Shown in pieces: positions 8,871 to 18,823 of a stretch of DNA of 64,000 nt. This DNA comes from Rhodothermales bacterium. GTDB taxonomy: Bacteria; Bacteroidota; Rhodothermia; Rhodothermales; Bin80. The position numbers were made by a program, and so were the translations under genes. The stretch lies in NCBI GenBank assembly GCA_022822185.1, contig JAJECE010000011.1, forward strand, positions 1 to 64,000, given 5' to 3'. Under the pieces are notes generated by a model. The model was not told where the DNA came from, did not search any database, and saw only the letters and a list, made by a program, of their open reading frames with translations. The first letter of the stretch is position 1, and the number at the start of each line of letters is the position of its first letter.

Positions 8871-10583
8871 ATGTTTAGGTTAGTGGCTTGTATCGCTGCG
8901 GCTTTACTGCTCCCCTTGCTGGTACCCGTGGCCAGTGCCCAGGTCTCTAATAATGAGGTCCTCGGTACAGTTCCGGATGATCCACAAACAGAATTGCGCA
9001 ATGCTATGACTGCACGGATCGTGCAGTCCGGCCTTCTTGCATTAGAGGGTTCCATCAATCCAAACGACTATATCGTTGGACCGGGTGACATCTTCAATGT
9101 AATGATTGGGGGAGCAATTCCCGTTGAACTTCCCTTAACCGTATCCGTTGCCGGTGTACTCCCACTGCCCGAGGGCGGAATAGTTCAGGCCGGCGGAAAA
9201 TCTCTTGCAGAGGTAGAACAGGAAGCCATTGCACTCCTTGAATCCCGCTATGTTAATGCGCCTGTGAGTATCTCATTAGCCCAGGCGCGAAGTTTTTATG
9301 TTCATGTTACCGGCACCGTGACCCGAACTGGACGCTACCTCATGCTCCCCCGTTCACGTGTTAGCGATGTTATTGAACAGGCCCTGTCATCCGGAATCCT
9401 TACTGCAAGACAAACAACAGATGATATTAAGGTTGACTTTGCAACACCGGAACATGGCTTCCCGCCAGAGATCAACGATATATACCGGCCATCACTCCGG
9501 AATATTCAAATACAACATACGGATGGAACCGAGGATCTGGTGGATCTTACCCGCTATCAAACAACCGGCAGGATAGATCATAATCCTGTCTTGCGAGATG
9601 GCGATCGTATTAATGTCCCCGCCTACCACATTGTTCGTGAAGGGATCCGTGTATCAGGCGATGTAGTTTGGCCTGGATTGTATGACTGGCGCCCCGATGA
9701 TACGATACTGAGTGTTCTGGATCTTGCAACAGGCGGGCAACCACCTGATTCAACCATCCAGTTTCGACTGATGCGATGGAATGATGGCCACTATCGCACG
9801 TTACTTGATCACAACATCGGTAGTTTGGTGAAGGAAACAATTGCCGCAGAGCAACTGATGCCCGGCGACCATATCACCATATATGAACGCAAAACCGCCA
9901 CCGCCAGTATTGAGGGATGGGTTGCCTATCCAGGAGAGTATCGCATAGAAGGTGGCGTAACCACCTTAAATCAATTGGTTGAAATTGCGGGCGGACTTAA
10001 GGAAGGTGCCAACCCAAATGCAGCAATCCTGGAGCGCACCAGTAGCGACAGACTCACTGATGGCCCCGAAATACCTTTACCCAACCAACCTCCCCTGCCC
10101 CTTCGCGGCAAGCAGGCGATCCAGTCATTTAGCGAAGGATTCCAAAAATCCTATTCTGGAGAAGTCGGTAATTACATGGCAGTCGACATCGCCGGTATAC
10201 TGGCCGGAAGGAGCAAAGATATCACACTCTACGATGGAGATCGACTCATCTTCCCGCGTGACGAAGGAACCATCCTGATTTCCGGGCATGTCCCCAAGCC
10301 GGGATATGTGACCTTCGTAGCCGGGATGCCGGCACGTCATTATGTGGAACATGCAGGAGGCTTGGGCCCTGATGCAGAAAAGGTTTATATTTTTAACGGA
10401 AGCAGTGATGGCATTCGTACAGGCCTCAATGAGCCCATCCGCCCTGGAGACACAATTTTTGTTGATTGGCTAGAGGAACTGACGGTAATGAGACGTCAAG
10501 CACGTTCACAGCAATTTCAAACCATCTTCTCCGGTCTATCGGTTGTGACCGCAACCATCACCATGATTGCGATAGTCCGATGA
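8871..10583 (+). CDS. SLBB-domain polysaccharide export protein (Wza-like)
   Basis: Predicted periplasmic or outer-membrane export component for surface polysaccharide. It has a signal peptide (MFRLVACIAAALLLPLLV...ASAQ). The polysaccharide export domain follows, beginning NPNDYIVGPGDIFNVMIGG, and then several SLBB repeats (VYVHVTGTVTRTGRY; ISGDVVWPGLYDWRP; IEGWVAYPGEYRIEGG; ISGHVPKPGYVTF). The C-terminus ends with a hydrophobic helix after a basic segment. Export proteins with multiple SLBB domains work with a Wzz-type partner, encoded by the next gene with a 4-base overlap. A TTG at 8865 also opens the frame; ATG 8871 is preferred because it starts the signal peptide directly. Confidence 0.9.
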   Translation: MFRLVACIAAALLLPLLVPVASAQVSNNEVLGTVPDDPQTELRNAMTARIVQSGLLALEGSINPNDYIVGPGDIFNVMIGGAIPVELPLTVSVAGVLPLPEGGIVQAGGKSLAEVEQEAIALLESRYVNAPVSISLAQARSFYVHVTGTVTRTGRYLMLPRSRVSDVIEQALSSGILTARQTTDDIKVDFATPEHGFPPEINDIYRPSLRNIQIQHTDGTEDLVDLTRYQTTGRIDHNPVLRDGDRINVPAYHIVREGIRVSGDVVWPGLYDWRPDDTILSVLDLATGGQPPDSTIQFRLMRWNDGHYRTLLDHNIGSLVKETIAAEQLMPGDHITIYERKTATASIEGWVAYPGEYRIEGGVTTLNQLVEIAGGLKEGANPNAAILERTSSDRLTDGPEIPLPNQPPLPLRGKQAIQSFSEGFQKSYSGEVGNYMAVDIAGILAGRSKDITLYDGDRLIFPRDEGTILISGHVPKPGYVTFVAGMPARHYVEHAGGLGPDAEKVYIFNGSSDGIRTGLNEPIRPGDTIFVDWLEELTVMRRQARSQQFQTIFSGLSVVTATITMIAIVR

Positions 10584-11743
10584 CCAATTCCAACATACCC
10601 GAAATCGTGTGGTCGGTCATCCGAGTGATCCTGCACCGGCGATGGGTGGTGCTTGGAGTCACGGGGTTTACCGCCGCCGCTGCGATAGCTATCAGCCTTC
10701 TCCTGCCCAACTGGTATTTAGCTGAAACACGTCTGCTGATTCCTGGACAAACCTCTTCCGGTCTGCTTTCCAGCATGATCGGCGGACGTATCGGCAGCAG
10801 TGCGTCCTCACTTCTGGGAGGGCTGGTCAGTGACTACCAGCAGGAACTGGCCATCCTGAACAGCCGTACCGTAAAACAAAGCGTCGTAGAGGAATTCAAT
10901 CTCATTGAAGCATATGACCTTGCCGATAGTGACTCCCCTATGAAGGACGCGATTCAAGAGTTAGAAGGAAACACTGACTTCGTTGTAGACAACGAATACA
11001 ACTACCTCTCAGTCCAGGTTTATGATAAAGAACCTCAACAGGCCGCCGATATGGCGAATTTCTTTGTTTCAAAATTGAACCAGATCGGAATAGATCTGTC
11101 AGCAGAAACGGCCAGATCCTATCGTCAAACGGTCGAGAAACGCTATCAGGATATGGAAGACAGCCTCAGTACGGTACTATCCGCAATCCGTACACTCCAG
11201 GAGAAGACAGGCGTATTGGATCTGCCTGCACAGGGTGCTGCATTTATGGAAGGATTGACAGATTGGCGATCCCAGATCTTTCTTGCTGAACTCGAATTCG
11301 ACAACCTGTTGTTTCTTTATGGCCCCGACCATTCCCAGACGCGTGCTGCTCAACAGGCAGTTGAGCAGGCCAGAGAATCCTATGATCAGGCTTTGGAAGG
11401 CCAAGAGCGACTCATGCCCGTATCCCAGGACAGTCTTCCAGGAGTGGCATTAAAATTTGCCGAGTTGCAAAAGGAAATGGTTATCCTGACCACCCTCATG
11501 GAGTTTGCACGTCCGGTACTGGAAGAAGCACAACTGGCAGAGGAGCGTGCAGCAAAATCCGTACAGGTACTTGATCCTGCCATTCCGCCTACCGGGAAAG
11601 CCCGTCCCTGGCGTGCTGCGATTTGTGTCGTCAGTACATTCTCTGGCTTTCTTCTATCAGTGCTTTACGTGCTTATCAGTGCCTGGTGGAAACGTAATTA
11701 TGCTCTGATTGCATCCAAGTTATCCCCGGATAGTGCACCTTAA
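10580..11743 (+). CDS. Wzz-type polysaccharide chain-length/co-polymerase protein
   Basis: Two membrane helices frame a long periplasmic coiled-coil region: the first at residues about 25-45 (VVLGVTGFTAAAAIAISLLL), the second near the C-terminus (AICVVSTFSGFLLSVLYVL). Between them are a Wzz-like segment with LLIPGQTSSGLLSSM, the motif DYQQELAILNSRTV, and long helices with ADMANFF. A Pro-rich PAIPPTGKARP sits just before the last helix, as in Wzz proteins. No cytoplasmic tyrosine kinase domain follows. The start at 10580 overlaps the stop of the SLBB gene (ATGA). The open frame extends upstream to 10466, but that part overlaps the SLBB gene and is ignored. Confidence 0.88.
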   Translation: MTNSNIPEIVWSVIRVILHRRWVVLGVTGFTAAAAIAISLLLPNWYLAETRLLIPGQTSSGLLSSMIGGRIGSSASSLLGGLVSDYQQELAILNSRTVKQSVVEEFNLIEAYDLADSDSPMKDAIQELEGNTDFVVDNEYNYLSVQVYDKEPQQAADMANFFVSKLNQIGIDLSAETARSYRQTVEKRYQDMEDSLSTVLSAIRTLQEKTGVLDLPAQGAAFMEGLTDWRSQIFLAELEFDNLLFLYGPDHSQTRAAQQAVEQARESYDQALEGQERLMPVSQDSLPGVALKFAELQKEMVILTTLMEFARPVLEEAQLAEERAAKSVQVLDPAIPPTGKARPWRAAICVVSTFSGFLLSVLYVLISAWWKRNYALIASKLSPDSAP

Positions 11744-11778
11744 AGAAATCTATCCAGAACCTTGAGCAGGATCATACC

Positions 11779-13230
11779 ATGGGACAGATCGGAGTCCAGA
11801 TCTCTCCTCTAAGGATCTACCGGGTTGGTAATGCCCTGATCATTACTGCACTTGTGTTCAGTCTAGGGCTGACCCTTGCCCTTGCAAGTACCGGATCTGT
11901 CCCATATTTATCCGCACTGCCTGCAGCAGTTCTGGGAGTCATCACACTAGGGATTTTACTTGCATACCCCATCCTCAGCCTGATGGTCGCCATTTTGGGA
12001 TTTGTACTGATCGCCTCCAATGAAGCAGGTTTTCAGGTAATTGAGATCGCCTATGCCACCTATCTTTTTGCATTCCTCTTAACGTGGTTTCTGCGCCATG
12101 CGATTTCTGGATCATCTGAGATCCTGACCCAAAAACCCGACATAGCGCTGGCCCTGTTCCTAGGATTGCTTCCGGCAACTTTAATCTTAACCTATTTCTT
12201 CCATGGAGATTTTCTGATCGCATTCAGTGAGTTAATTTCGCTCTCCATGTTACTGGTCTATTTTCCGGTCAAACATGTGGTTGCCCATCACCGGATAGGA
12301 CCAAGTCTCATCCTTATCACAGCAGTGATCATGAGTGTTGTGGTAGCTATCGTAAATTCGTTTGAATATGCATCGGATTTATCAAATGCGACGCACTTAT
12401 CACATATTTCCGGGTCACGGGTAGTTGTGAACGACGCACTGCTCACGATTGGCGCACTCATGAGCCTGACTCTGCTTATTTATTCCCGAGGTCCCATTTC
12501 ATTGCTGCTTTCTACAAGCGCAGTGGCATTCACATTGGCTGGACTGATCATGACACAGGCCCGGGGAGCCTGGTTGGCGTTTATACTTGGGATGTTCGTC
12601 CTCTTCTTAATCGTCCGGACTCCAGAACGGATCAAGATATTGACGACCGGTACCATCATAAGTGTCTTGATCCTCGGTATCGGATATATTCTGATTGGTC
12701 CATTCCTGAATGTAATCCTCGAAGGAATTGTCGAACGATTTGGGACAATTACTACGTCATTCACACAGGATCTCTCTCTTGTAAACCGATTCCGGGAGAC
12801 CCAGGCAGTTTTCGAAAAAATTATAGTAAATCCCCTGATCGGATATGGGCCTGGCGTTTCCTATCTGTTTTACGATATCGTTCATCAATCCACGGATACG
12901 GATTCATTTGTGCATAATGGGTACATCGGGCTCTGGTACAAATATGGTCTTTGGGGGTTGGGGCTGGTTCTGTATTTTTGGTATTCGACTGTTAAAATAG
13001 GACTGCGTGCGTTTCGCAGTGAATCTACGAATTACTGGATCCGTCTGGCCGGCTTGGCAGGTGCTATACCTCTTGTCGCATTGACGATTACAACCTTGGT
13101 CGGGAATCCTTTTTTCCTCAAGAATCAGTTATTTATCATCGCCATTGCAGCAGGACTGGCAGTCGGTGCCGGCGAGCAGTCGTCAAAAACAACCGGCACT
13201 TCATCTGTTGCAGTTGAAGACCATCTCTAA
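11779..13230 (+). CDS. O-antigen ligase/polymerase family membrane protein
   Basis: Integral membrane protein of 483 residues with about ten or more hydrophobic segments. It carries the Wzy_C/O-antigen ligase region: a hydrophobic run with TQARGAWLAFILG, a large extracytoplasmic loop containing NRFRETQAVFEKIIVNPLIG and YGPGVSYLF, and HNGYIGLWYKYGLWG. The R-G-x-W and H-N motifs are typical of the ligase/polymerase family. It lies 35 bases after the Wzz gene, so it probably belongs to the same operon. Whether it polymerises repeat units or ligates chains to a lipid anchor cannot be decided from sequence alone. Confidence 0.85.
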   Translation: MGQIGVQISPLRIYRVGNALIITALVFSLGLTLALASTGSVPYLSALPAAVLGVITLGILLAYPILSLMVAILGFVLIASNEAGFQVIEIAYATYLFAFLLTWFLRHAISGSSEILTQKPDIALALFLGLLPATLILTYFFHGDFLIAFSELISLSMLLVYFPVKHVVAHHRIGPSLILITAVIMSVVVAIVNSFEYASDLSNATHLSHISGSRVVVNDALLTIGALMSLTLLIYSRGPISLLLSTSAVAFTLAGLIMTQARGAWLAFILGMFVLFLIVRTPERIKILTTGTIISVLILGIGYILIGPFLNVILEGIVERFGTITTSFTQDLSLVNRFRETQAVFEKIIVNPLIGYGPGVSYLFYDIVHQSTDTDSFVHNGYIGLWYKYGLWGLGLVLYFWYSTVKIGLRAFRSESTNYWIRLAGLAGAIPLVALTITTLVGNPFFLKNQLFIIAIAAGLAVGAGEQSSKTTGTSSVAVEDHL

Positions 13231-13466
13231 AATATCTTGTATAGATCATTCTCGCAAATGAATTACGGGATTCGATCCTCACTTCAATAATTCTCAAACT
13301 CCCGTAAGTCGAGGGAATCTACCAGAGTGTAGTGATCCATTAAATGCAAAATTTCATGTGCGTGCCACCTCCGACCTATACAGCGTTATCTGAACCATAT
13401 CTGAGGAATAAATCAGCCATTGATGGGGGATCCATGATGCGTACTGTACCTCTGAACGATTGAAGC

Positions 13467-14669
13467 ATGCGAATACTGATCCATGATTTCGGGGCCTATG
13501 CCTTCCCCGTTACGCTGAGTCAAACTCTTCATGACCGTGGGTACGATGTGGGGCATGCCTATTGTGACAGTCTGACCACAACCCCTTACAATGTATGTAA
13601 GAATCTTTCTGACTTCACGCCCCTCCCTGTCCAAATCTCTCGACCACTCAATAAATACAACCTCGTACGGCGCTGGATTCAGGAACAGGAATACGGTCAT
13701 TTAGCTGCTCGCGTTATTCTGGAGTTTAATCCGGATATTGTGATTTCTGCAAATGCTCCACTCAGTGCACAGAGGCATATCCTCGAATTGTGCAAGCGAA
13801 ACGGGATCCCATTTGTGTTTTGGCTACAGGACCTGATAGGCTTGGCGACTCTAAGGGTACTGAGATCAAAAAATTATTTTTTATCTCTCGTCGCTGGTCG
13901 CTACTTTCAGTCACTTGAAGGACGATTACTTCGAAAGAGTGATGCCGTAATTTCAATCACGGACGATTTTAGTCCTGCTCTTCGGGAGTTTGGAGTTCGG
14001 CCTGATCGCTGCTATGTAATCGAAAACTGGGGAACCTTGAACAGATTTGAAGGTGATCTTTCAACATGGGCGCAAAAAAATGAACTCAATAAGCGTCCTA
14101 TTCTACTTTATGCGGGAACGCTGAGCATGAAACACAATCCAGCCATCCTGCTGCGTCTTGCACAACAACTTGATAGCCACGCTCAAATTGTAGTTGTCTC
14201 ACAAGGCGCAGGTGCAGATTGGCTTATGAAAATGATGACCGAGCACAATCTTGATAACCTGACCATTCTACCGTATCAGGAAGTACATCAACTACCTGCA
14301 ATGTACGCCAGTGCACAACTGCTTCTCGTTTTACTTACCGAAGATGCAGGACAGTTCTCCGTGCCGTCAAAAGTACTAACCTGCCTTTGTGCAGGTCGAC
14401 CAATTCTTGCGTCTATCCCCAGAGAAAACCTTGCGACACGGATAATTGAGAGATCCGGAGCGGGATTTGTTACCGATCCGAGTGATCACCTTGAGTTTGT
14501 TCAGAAAGCCCAATTGCTTCTTGATGAACCAGAGTTATGTGAGACCATGGGCAAAAGTGCTCGAAAATGGGCGGATGAAAAGTTTGATATCGGTAAAATC
14601 ACCGATCAGTTTGAGCATGTCATCAAGAGGTGTTTATCCGAATCTATCCTCCTTAAATCCCGTAATTGA
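13467..14669 (+). CDS. Glycosyltransferase family 4 (WbuB-like)
   Basis: GT-B fold glycosyltransferase of 400 residues. The N-terminal domain begins MRILIHDFGAYAFPVTLSQ and includes PDIVISANAPLSAQ and PFVFWLQDLIGL, a pattern seen in WbuB/WcaI-like enzymes. The C-terminal nucleotide-sugar domain starts PILLYAGTLSMKHNP and has LPYQEVHQLPAMYASAQLLL, then FSVPSKVLTCLCAGRPILAS, the region that carries the donor-binding loop. It probably adds a sugar to the repeat unit made by this cluster. The sugar specificity cannot be read. Confidence 0.87.
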   Translation: MRILIHDFGAYAFPVTLSQTLHDRGYDVGHAYCDSLTTTPYNVCKNLSDFTPLPVQISRPLNKYNLVRRWIQEQEYGHLAARVILEFNPDIVISANAPLSAQRHILELCKRNGIPFVFWLQDLIGLATLRVLRSKNYFLSLVAGRYFQSLEGRLLRKSDAVISITDDFSPALREFGVRPDRCYVIENWGTLNRFEGDLSTWAQKNELNKRPILLYAGTLSMKHNPAILLRLAQQLDSHAQIVVVSQGAGADWLMKMMTEHNLDNLTILPYQEVHQLPAMYASAQLLLVLLTEDAGQFSVPSKVLTCLCAGRPILASIPRENLATRIIERSGAGFVTDPSDHLEFVQKAQLLLDEPELCETMGKSARKWADEKFDIGKITDQFEHVIKRCLSESILLKSRN

Positions 14670-15142
14670 TCATGTTTGCCCAGCCTGTTAGGGGAAGAAA
14701 CGTCCCGACTGCGGAAGTATCTTCACATCGGCCCCCAAACGTGGGGAGGGATGTGCAGAAACTACGGGGGATTATTGCCAGCATTCTGAAGGGCTCATGG
14801 TCGCCATACATCGAAAATCTTAGGGTGAGAATGCATCTACTCTATGGATTCAGAGTAGAATGGACAGCGCAAAGTTCCGATTGGATACAGATAGAGCAGA
14901 TTAAAACACACAGCCGCAGATTTGAGTTAACCACGCACGAAATCTAAAATCAAGCCCTAAAACGATGAGTTCAGAACCGCTTATGCTGAACTTCGTAGAG
15001 GGGTTCCGCAAGATGCCCTAAATTGTTATATCTTCGTCACGTGAACACCATTCTCCCCTTCTTGACCTGATTCCCATAGAGGCATGAGCATATTTAAATC
15101 AAGTTTCCATCTGCACGAAACAGGTTCATATAACAGGATCCT
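14670..15142. other. Intergenic region in the polysaccharide cluster, no gene recognised
   Basis: About 470 bases between two glycosyltransferase genes. A 93-codon plus-strand frame (14666-14947) has an unusual composition, no family resemblance and no good start, so it is not called. The gap may mark a deleted or decayed cluster gene. Confidence 0.5.
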
Positions 15143-16300
15143 ATGAGCCGCCCAATTGCTTATGTGACACGTTCCGTGCCCGAGTATCGACGTCCTATTC
15201 TAGAAAGACTGAATGAGCAGTTAGATGGACGGCTCATTGTATTTGCGGGTACCTTCCGTGACACATCTCTTAAAGATATATCTCATGGACCTGCCCCAAG
15301 TTACCGATGCGTTAATCTAAAAAACAGATGGTTCGGTGACCAGAAAGCTCTGATCCAGAATTCGCGCCCCATTTTGGCATGCGATCCAATTGTAATTATG
15401 GCAGAGGAATCACCCCGCACAATTTCACTACCTTGGTTACTGGCGACTGCTCGATTCAAACGGATCGGCACCTTGTTATGGGGACATTTTTCGTCAAATT
15501 GGCGAGAATTTTCTGAACGTAACCTGTTTGATCGTTACCGAATGGCTTTGGCAAAATACGTCGATGGATGTGTTTGCTATACCGATGAAATCGCTGACAT
15601 GATCCGCCCGCATGTGCCTGAGGAACAATGCTTTGTTGCTCGCAACACATTGGATACAGACGAACTGTTTCGTCTCTATAAGATTTTGGAGGCGGAGGGG
15701 AAAGAACGAGTTCGGGCCCGCCTTGGTATACCGATTAAAGGAAAAACTGTGGTATTTATCGGACGCCTTGTTGCAGATAAGAGACCAGATGTGCTGCTTG
15801 ATTTGCACAAGGTATTATCTACGGCGGAGAATACTACCCTCATTTTCATTGGAGGCGGCCCAGAACAAAATCGGCTAATGACGCACGTTCAGGATGAAGG
15901 CCTGCAAAATGTATTTTTTCCGGGAACACTCACAAAACTCGAAGAATCTGCACCCTGGATGTATGCAGCAGACGTAATGGTTTGCCCAGGCTATGTCGGG
16001 CTAAACGTGAATCATGCATTCTGCCTGGGGCTCCCCGTGGTTACCTGTGCAAGTCCTGACCCAAAAATCCGCTATCACAGCCCAGAGATCACTTATCTGG
16101 AACCCAATGTAAACGGAATGGTGGCCTCCTATGATGATCTCAATTCTCTTGTGACGGCAACCTTGGATGTGTTTAAAAATCAGGAGATCTTCTCATCTCA
16201 GGCGTATGCTTATGCACAATCACACCTACAAGTACAGAGAATGGTTGACGGCTTAGTTCAAGCTATTACATACGCTGAGTCGTGTGTATCGAACAAATAA
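15143..16300 (+). CDS. Glycosyltransferase family 4
   Basis: 385-residue GT-B glycosyltransferase starting MSRPIAYVTRSVPEYRRPIL. The donor-binding half shows KTVVFIGRLVADKRPDVLLD and IFIGGGPEQNRLM, with FFPGTLTKLEESAPWMYAAD. The usual ExFGxxxxE region is replaced by CPGYVGLNVNHAFCLGLPVV, a variant seen in some GT4 enzymes. It lies after a gap of about 470 bases, so it may start its own transcript. It is likely part of repeat-unit assembly. Confidence 0.85.
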   Translation: MSRPIAYVTRSVPEYRRPILERLNEQLDGRLIVFAGTFRDTSLKDISHGPAPSYRCVNLKNRWFGDQKALIQNSRPILACDPIVIMAEESPRTISLPWLLATARFKRIGTLLWGHFSSNWREFSERNLFDRYRMALAKYVDGCVCYTDEIADMIRPHVPEEQCFVARNTLDTDELFRLYKILEAEGKERVRARLGIPIKGKTVVFIGRLVADKRPDVLLDLHKVLSTAENTTLIFIGGGPEQNRLMTHVQDEGLQNVFFPGTLTKLEESAPWMYAADVMVCPGYVGLNVNHAFCLGLPVVTCASPDPKIRYHSPEITYLEPNVNGMVASYDDLNSLVTATLDVFKNQEIFSSQAYAYAQSHLQVQRMVDGLVQAITYAESCVSNK

Positions 16301-16436
16301 TCTCTACCGGGAATCCTGAACCCGCCACCGGTAGTTTGATTTCGGGAACCCTGCAATCACTGCCCTACATTGGGGCGAGTCTTTCGATGCACCTGACTGG
16401 AACCAATATTTATTTCATATATGGAAGAATTGACAA

Positions 16437-17642
16437 ATGAATCCGCCCCACATCGTTCTTTTTGACCTGAATGCTGGCGGCCATCATGGCCAATATGTAA
16501 AGCAGCTCGCTCAGTACTGGTGTTCAAGAACATTCCAAGGGCACCTATCCATTATGGTCACTCCCTCACTCTTGGAAAACCACACCGACCTAGTTGAGAT
16601 CGTTAAGCAGTGTGATCGGGCTGATATCAGGGAATTGCCGGAATGCCCTCCGTGCCAAAGCCTTACCCAGACTGCCAGAATGCAGGGCCGCATCCTTAAA
16701 AACTCCCTGAACGAACTAAAGCCTACACATTGCCTGCTTTTAGATTTTGACTTATTCCAGCTCTCTTTTATATTCGGACTCAGATTCAAATATCCGGTCT
16801 CAATTTCAGGAATATATTTTCGGCCTTTCCTGCACCTTAAAGATCTTCTGAAACTTGGTGCCAATCTTGGTGATTTTGTACGGCATATGCGCAAGCGTAT
16901 TGTTTTCGCCGCAACCCTTCGCAATCCACATTTGACTTGTCTTTTCAGTCTTGATCCATACTTCTCAGAAAAACACAGTTCCCCAACTGTGCGTATTCTT
17001 TCGCTTCCAGATGGCGTTGAACCGAAGCATCCTTCCGCCAGTCCATCAGAAACAAGGCGTGAGTATAGGGTAGAACGCGATCGTGAACTGGCACTCTTTT
17101 TTGGTAGTTTGGCCGAACGTAAAGGAATCACCCAGACGTTGGAGGCGATCCGTTTACTTTCGCCCGAGAATCAGACCAAACTGTGCCTAGCCTTAGTGGG
17201 CACTGTAGCACCTGCCGATGAACAGGCATTCATGGATCAGTTAGATCTCTTGAAAAAGACATCTGATGTCCAGATTATAAAGGCATTGCGGTTTGTATCT
17301 GATACAGAGATGATCAACCTATTCTCCGCTTCTGATCTCATCCTGCTACCTTATCAGCGACACGTCGGATCCAGTGGCGTTCTGGTTCGTGCTGCACAAG
17401 TTAATAAACCCGTACTGGGAAGTAATTACGGGCTCATTGGACGTTATATCCGTGATTTTGGGCTCGGTATTGCGGTAGAATCTTCCATACCAGCTGATAT
17501 AGCCAGCGGCTTATCGAAATGGTTGGAATCACCGCAGAACTTTCCATTTGACGCAAAAAAAGCCTCGCTCTTTGGTGAGCACCATACAGCCGAGCATTTT
17601 TCCAAAGTGATTTTTAGTGAGATTTATGGTGTTCCCTCTTGA
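16437..17642 (+). CDS. Glycosyltransferase, GT-B fold
   Basis: 401-residue protein beginning MNPPHIVLFDLNAGGHHGQY, a common start for group 1 glycosyltransferases that act near the membrane. The C-terminal half has LALFFGSLAERKGITQTLEA, then LILLPYQRHVGSSGVLVRAA and KPVLGSNYGLIGRYIRDFGL, consistent with a nucleotide-sugar binding domain. It is the last plus-strand gene of the cluster; an FkbM methyltransferase follows on the other strand. Confidence 0.82.
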   Translation: MNPPHIVLFDLNAGGHHGQYVKQLAQYWCSRTFQGHLSIMVTPSLLENHTDLVEIVKQCDRADIRELPECPPCQSLTQTARMQGRILKNSLNELKPTHCLLLDFDLFQLSFIFGLRFKYPVSISGIYFRPFLHLKDLLKLGANLGDFVRHMRKRIVFAATLRNPHLTCLFSLDPYFSEKHSSPTVRILSLPDGVEPKHPSASPSETRREYRVERDRELALFFGSLAERKGITQTLEAIRLLSPENQTKLCLALVGTVAPADEQAFMDQLDLLKKTSDVQIIKALRFVSDTEMINLFSASDLILLPYQRHVGSSGVLVRAAQVNKPVLGSNYGLIGRYIRDFGLGIAVESSIPADIASGLSKWLESPQNFPFDAKKASLFGEHHTAEHFSKVIFSEIYGVPS

Positions 17643-17782
17643 CTGGAAACCGACGTCGATACGGAATCGTATATTTCCCTGCCAGACGTATTGACATATC
17701 TGCATCAACAAGTTGCTCTGAGCATACAGGACTAAATTAAAAACAGGTCACTAATATGAGAAACCTTGTTTATGCGGCAGGC

Positions 17783-18508
17783 CTAAGTTGTGCTACGGAA
17801 AAATAATCCATCAACCTGGAGCAATTGTCCCGTCTCGGGATCATCAATGACTGGCTGAAAAGACATAAGGCTAAAGCCATGTGCCTGGAGATATGTGATA
17901 ATTTCTACAAAGGGTGTCTCATCCTCGTACATCGGAATGAGAGATAATTCGACCTGTACCCCTTTGATCTGTGCTAAAGAAGTTGTAGCACCTAACAGCA
18001 CCTGATATTCGTAACCCTGAGCATCAATCTTCAGAAAGGTGGGAGTCTCTTCGACACAATAGCGGTCGAACACATGATCAAGAGGTTCTACCGCGACTAC
18101 CTCGCGTCCGACATACTTCGCCCGAGGATAAGCCACTGTATGGCGGTCCTTTATATTCAGAATGGAATTGCTCTCACGATTGAGGGAGATATTCAATATC
18201 GCTTCACCGAATTCCTTACCCAGTGCAAGTTGGACTGTATCCCAGAGAGCATCCTGACTTGCGCGGGCCTCAAGTGCTCGAAACGCATCAGAAGATGGTT
18301 CAAATGAGATAATACGCTGATCGTAGCCGGTGGAACGAAGTTCAGTACCATATCCACCAGAACTGGCACCAACATCAAGTACGCAACCTATTCTAAAATG
18401 CTGAAATAACTTTATTCGCCGCGCTACAGGTGAGGAGCGTGCGTTGAATCGTATGACATCGAATCCAAAGCGTTGTAAAACACGCTTGATATAATGTTTT
18501 AAGTCCAT
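17783..18508 (-). CDS. FkbM family methyltransferase
   Basis: SAM-dependent methyltransferase of 241 residues. Motif I is CVLDVGASSGGYGTEL, followed by IISFEPSSDAFRAL and a later TFLKIDAQGYEYQVLLGA, the classic FkbM pattern. FkbM enzymes commonly O-methylate sugars, which fits its place at the end of a polysaccharide cluster even though it is on the opposite strand. The start MDLKHYIKRVLQRFGFDVI is the only sensible ATG. The acceptor is unknown. Confidence 0.88.
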   Translation of the reverse strand: MDLKHYIKRVLQRFGFDVIRFNARSSPVARRIKLFQHFRIGCVLDVGASSGGYGTELRSTGYDQRIISFEPSSDAFRALEARASQDALWDTVQLALGKEFGEAILNISLNRESNSILNIKDRHTVAYPRAKYVGREVVAVEPLDHVFDRYCVEETPTFLKIDAQGYEYQVLLGATTSLAQIKGVQVELSLIPMYEDETPFVEIITYLQAHGFSLMSFQPVIDDPETGQLLQVDGLFFRSTT

Positions 18509-18823
18509 CGAAAGCGAGACTGTCTATAACAAAAATCACCGTCTTAGCAGTCGTGAACTACTGAACAGGTGATCGTTGTACAGTTACTGACATAAATTTA
18601 ACCATTTTTGACGGGACAGAGAATTTCTGCGAACTGTCTGAAATTAAATCCGTCCATGTCAACTATTGCAACCCGCCGTCCCTCGACAAATCCTTGTCCA
18701 GTGATTTGAGTCACACAGGGTTTCCCGAAGCCAGTTCTACAATTCACTTGGCAGACATTCCATGAGCAGGAATCCATGTCTGATTTTCAAGACAAATACT
18801 CGCCGGAAACGGATAATCCAGCC
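18509..18823. other. Intergenic region, no gene recognised
   Basis: About 315 bases between two minus-strand genes (the FkbM gene and the POT transporter). Open frames here are continuations of shadows of the transporter gene. No RNA gene or strong terminator was seen. Confidence 0.6.

Noticed and set aside
14666-14947. 93-codon plus-strand ORF between glycosyltransferases
   Set aside because: No family resemblance, unusual composition, and it overlaps the end of the preceding gene.
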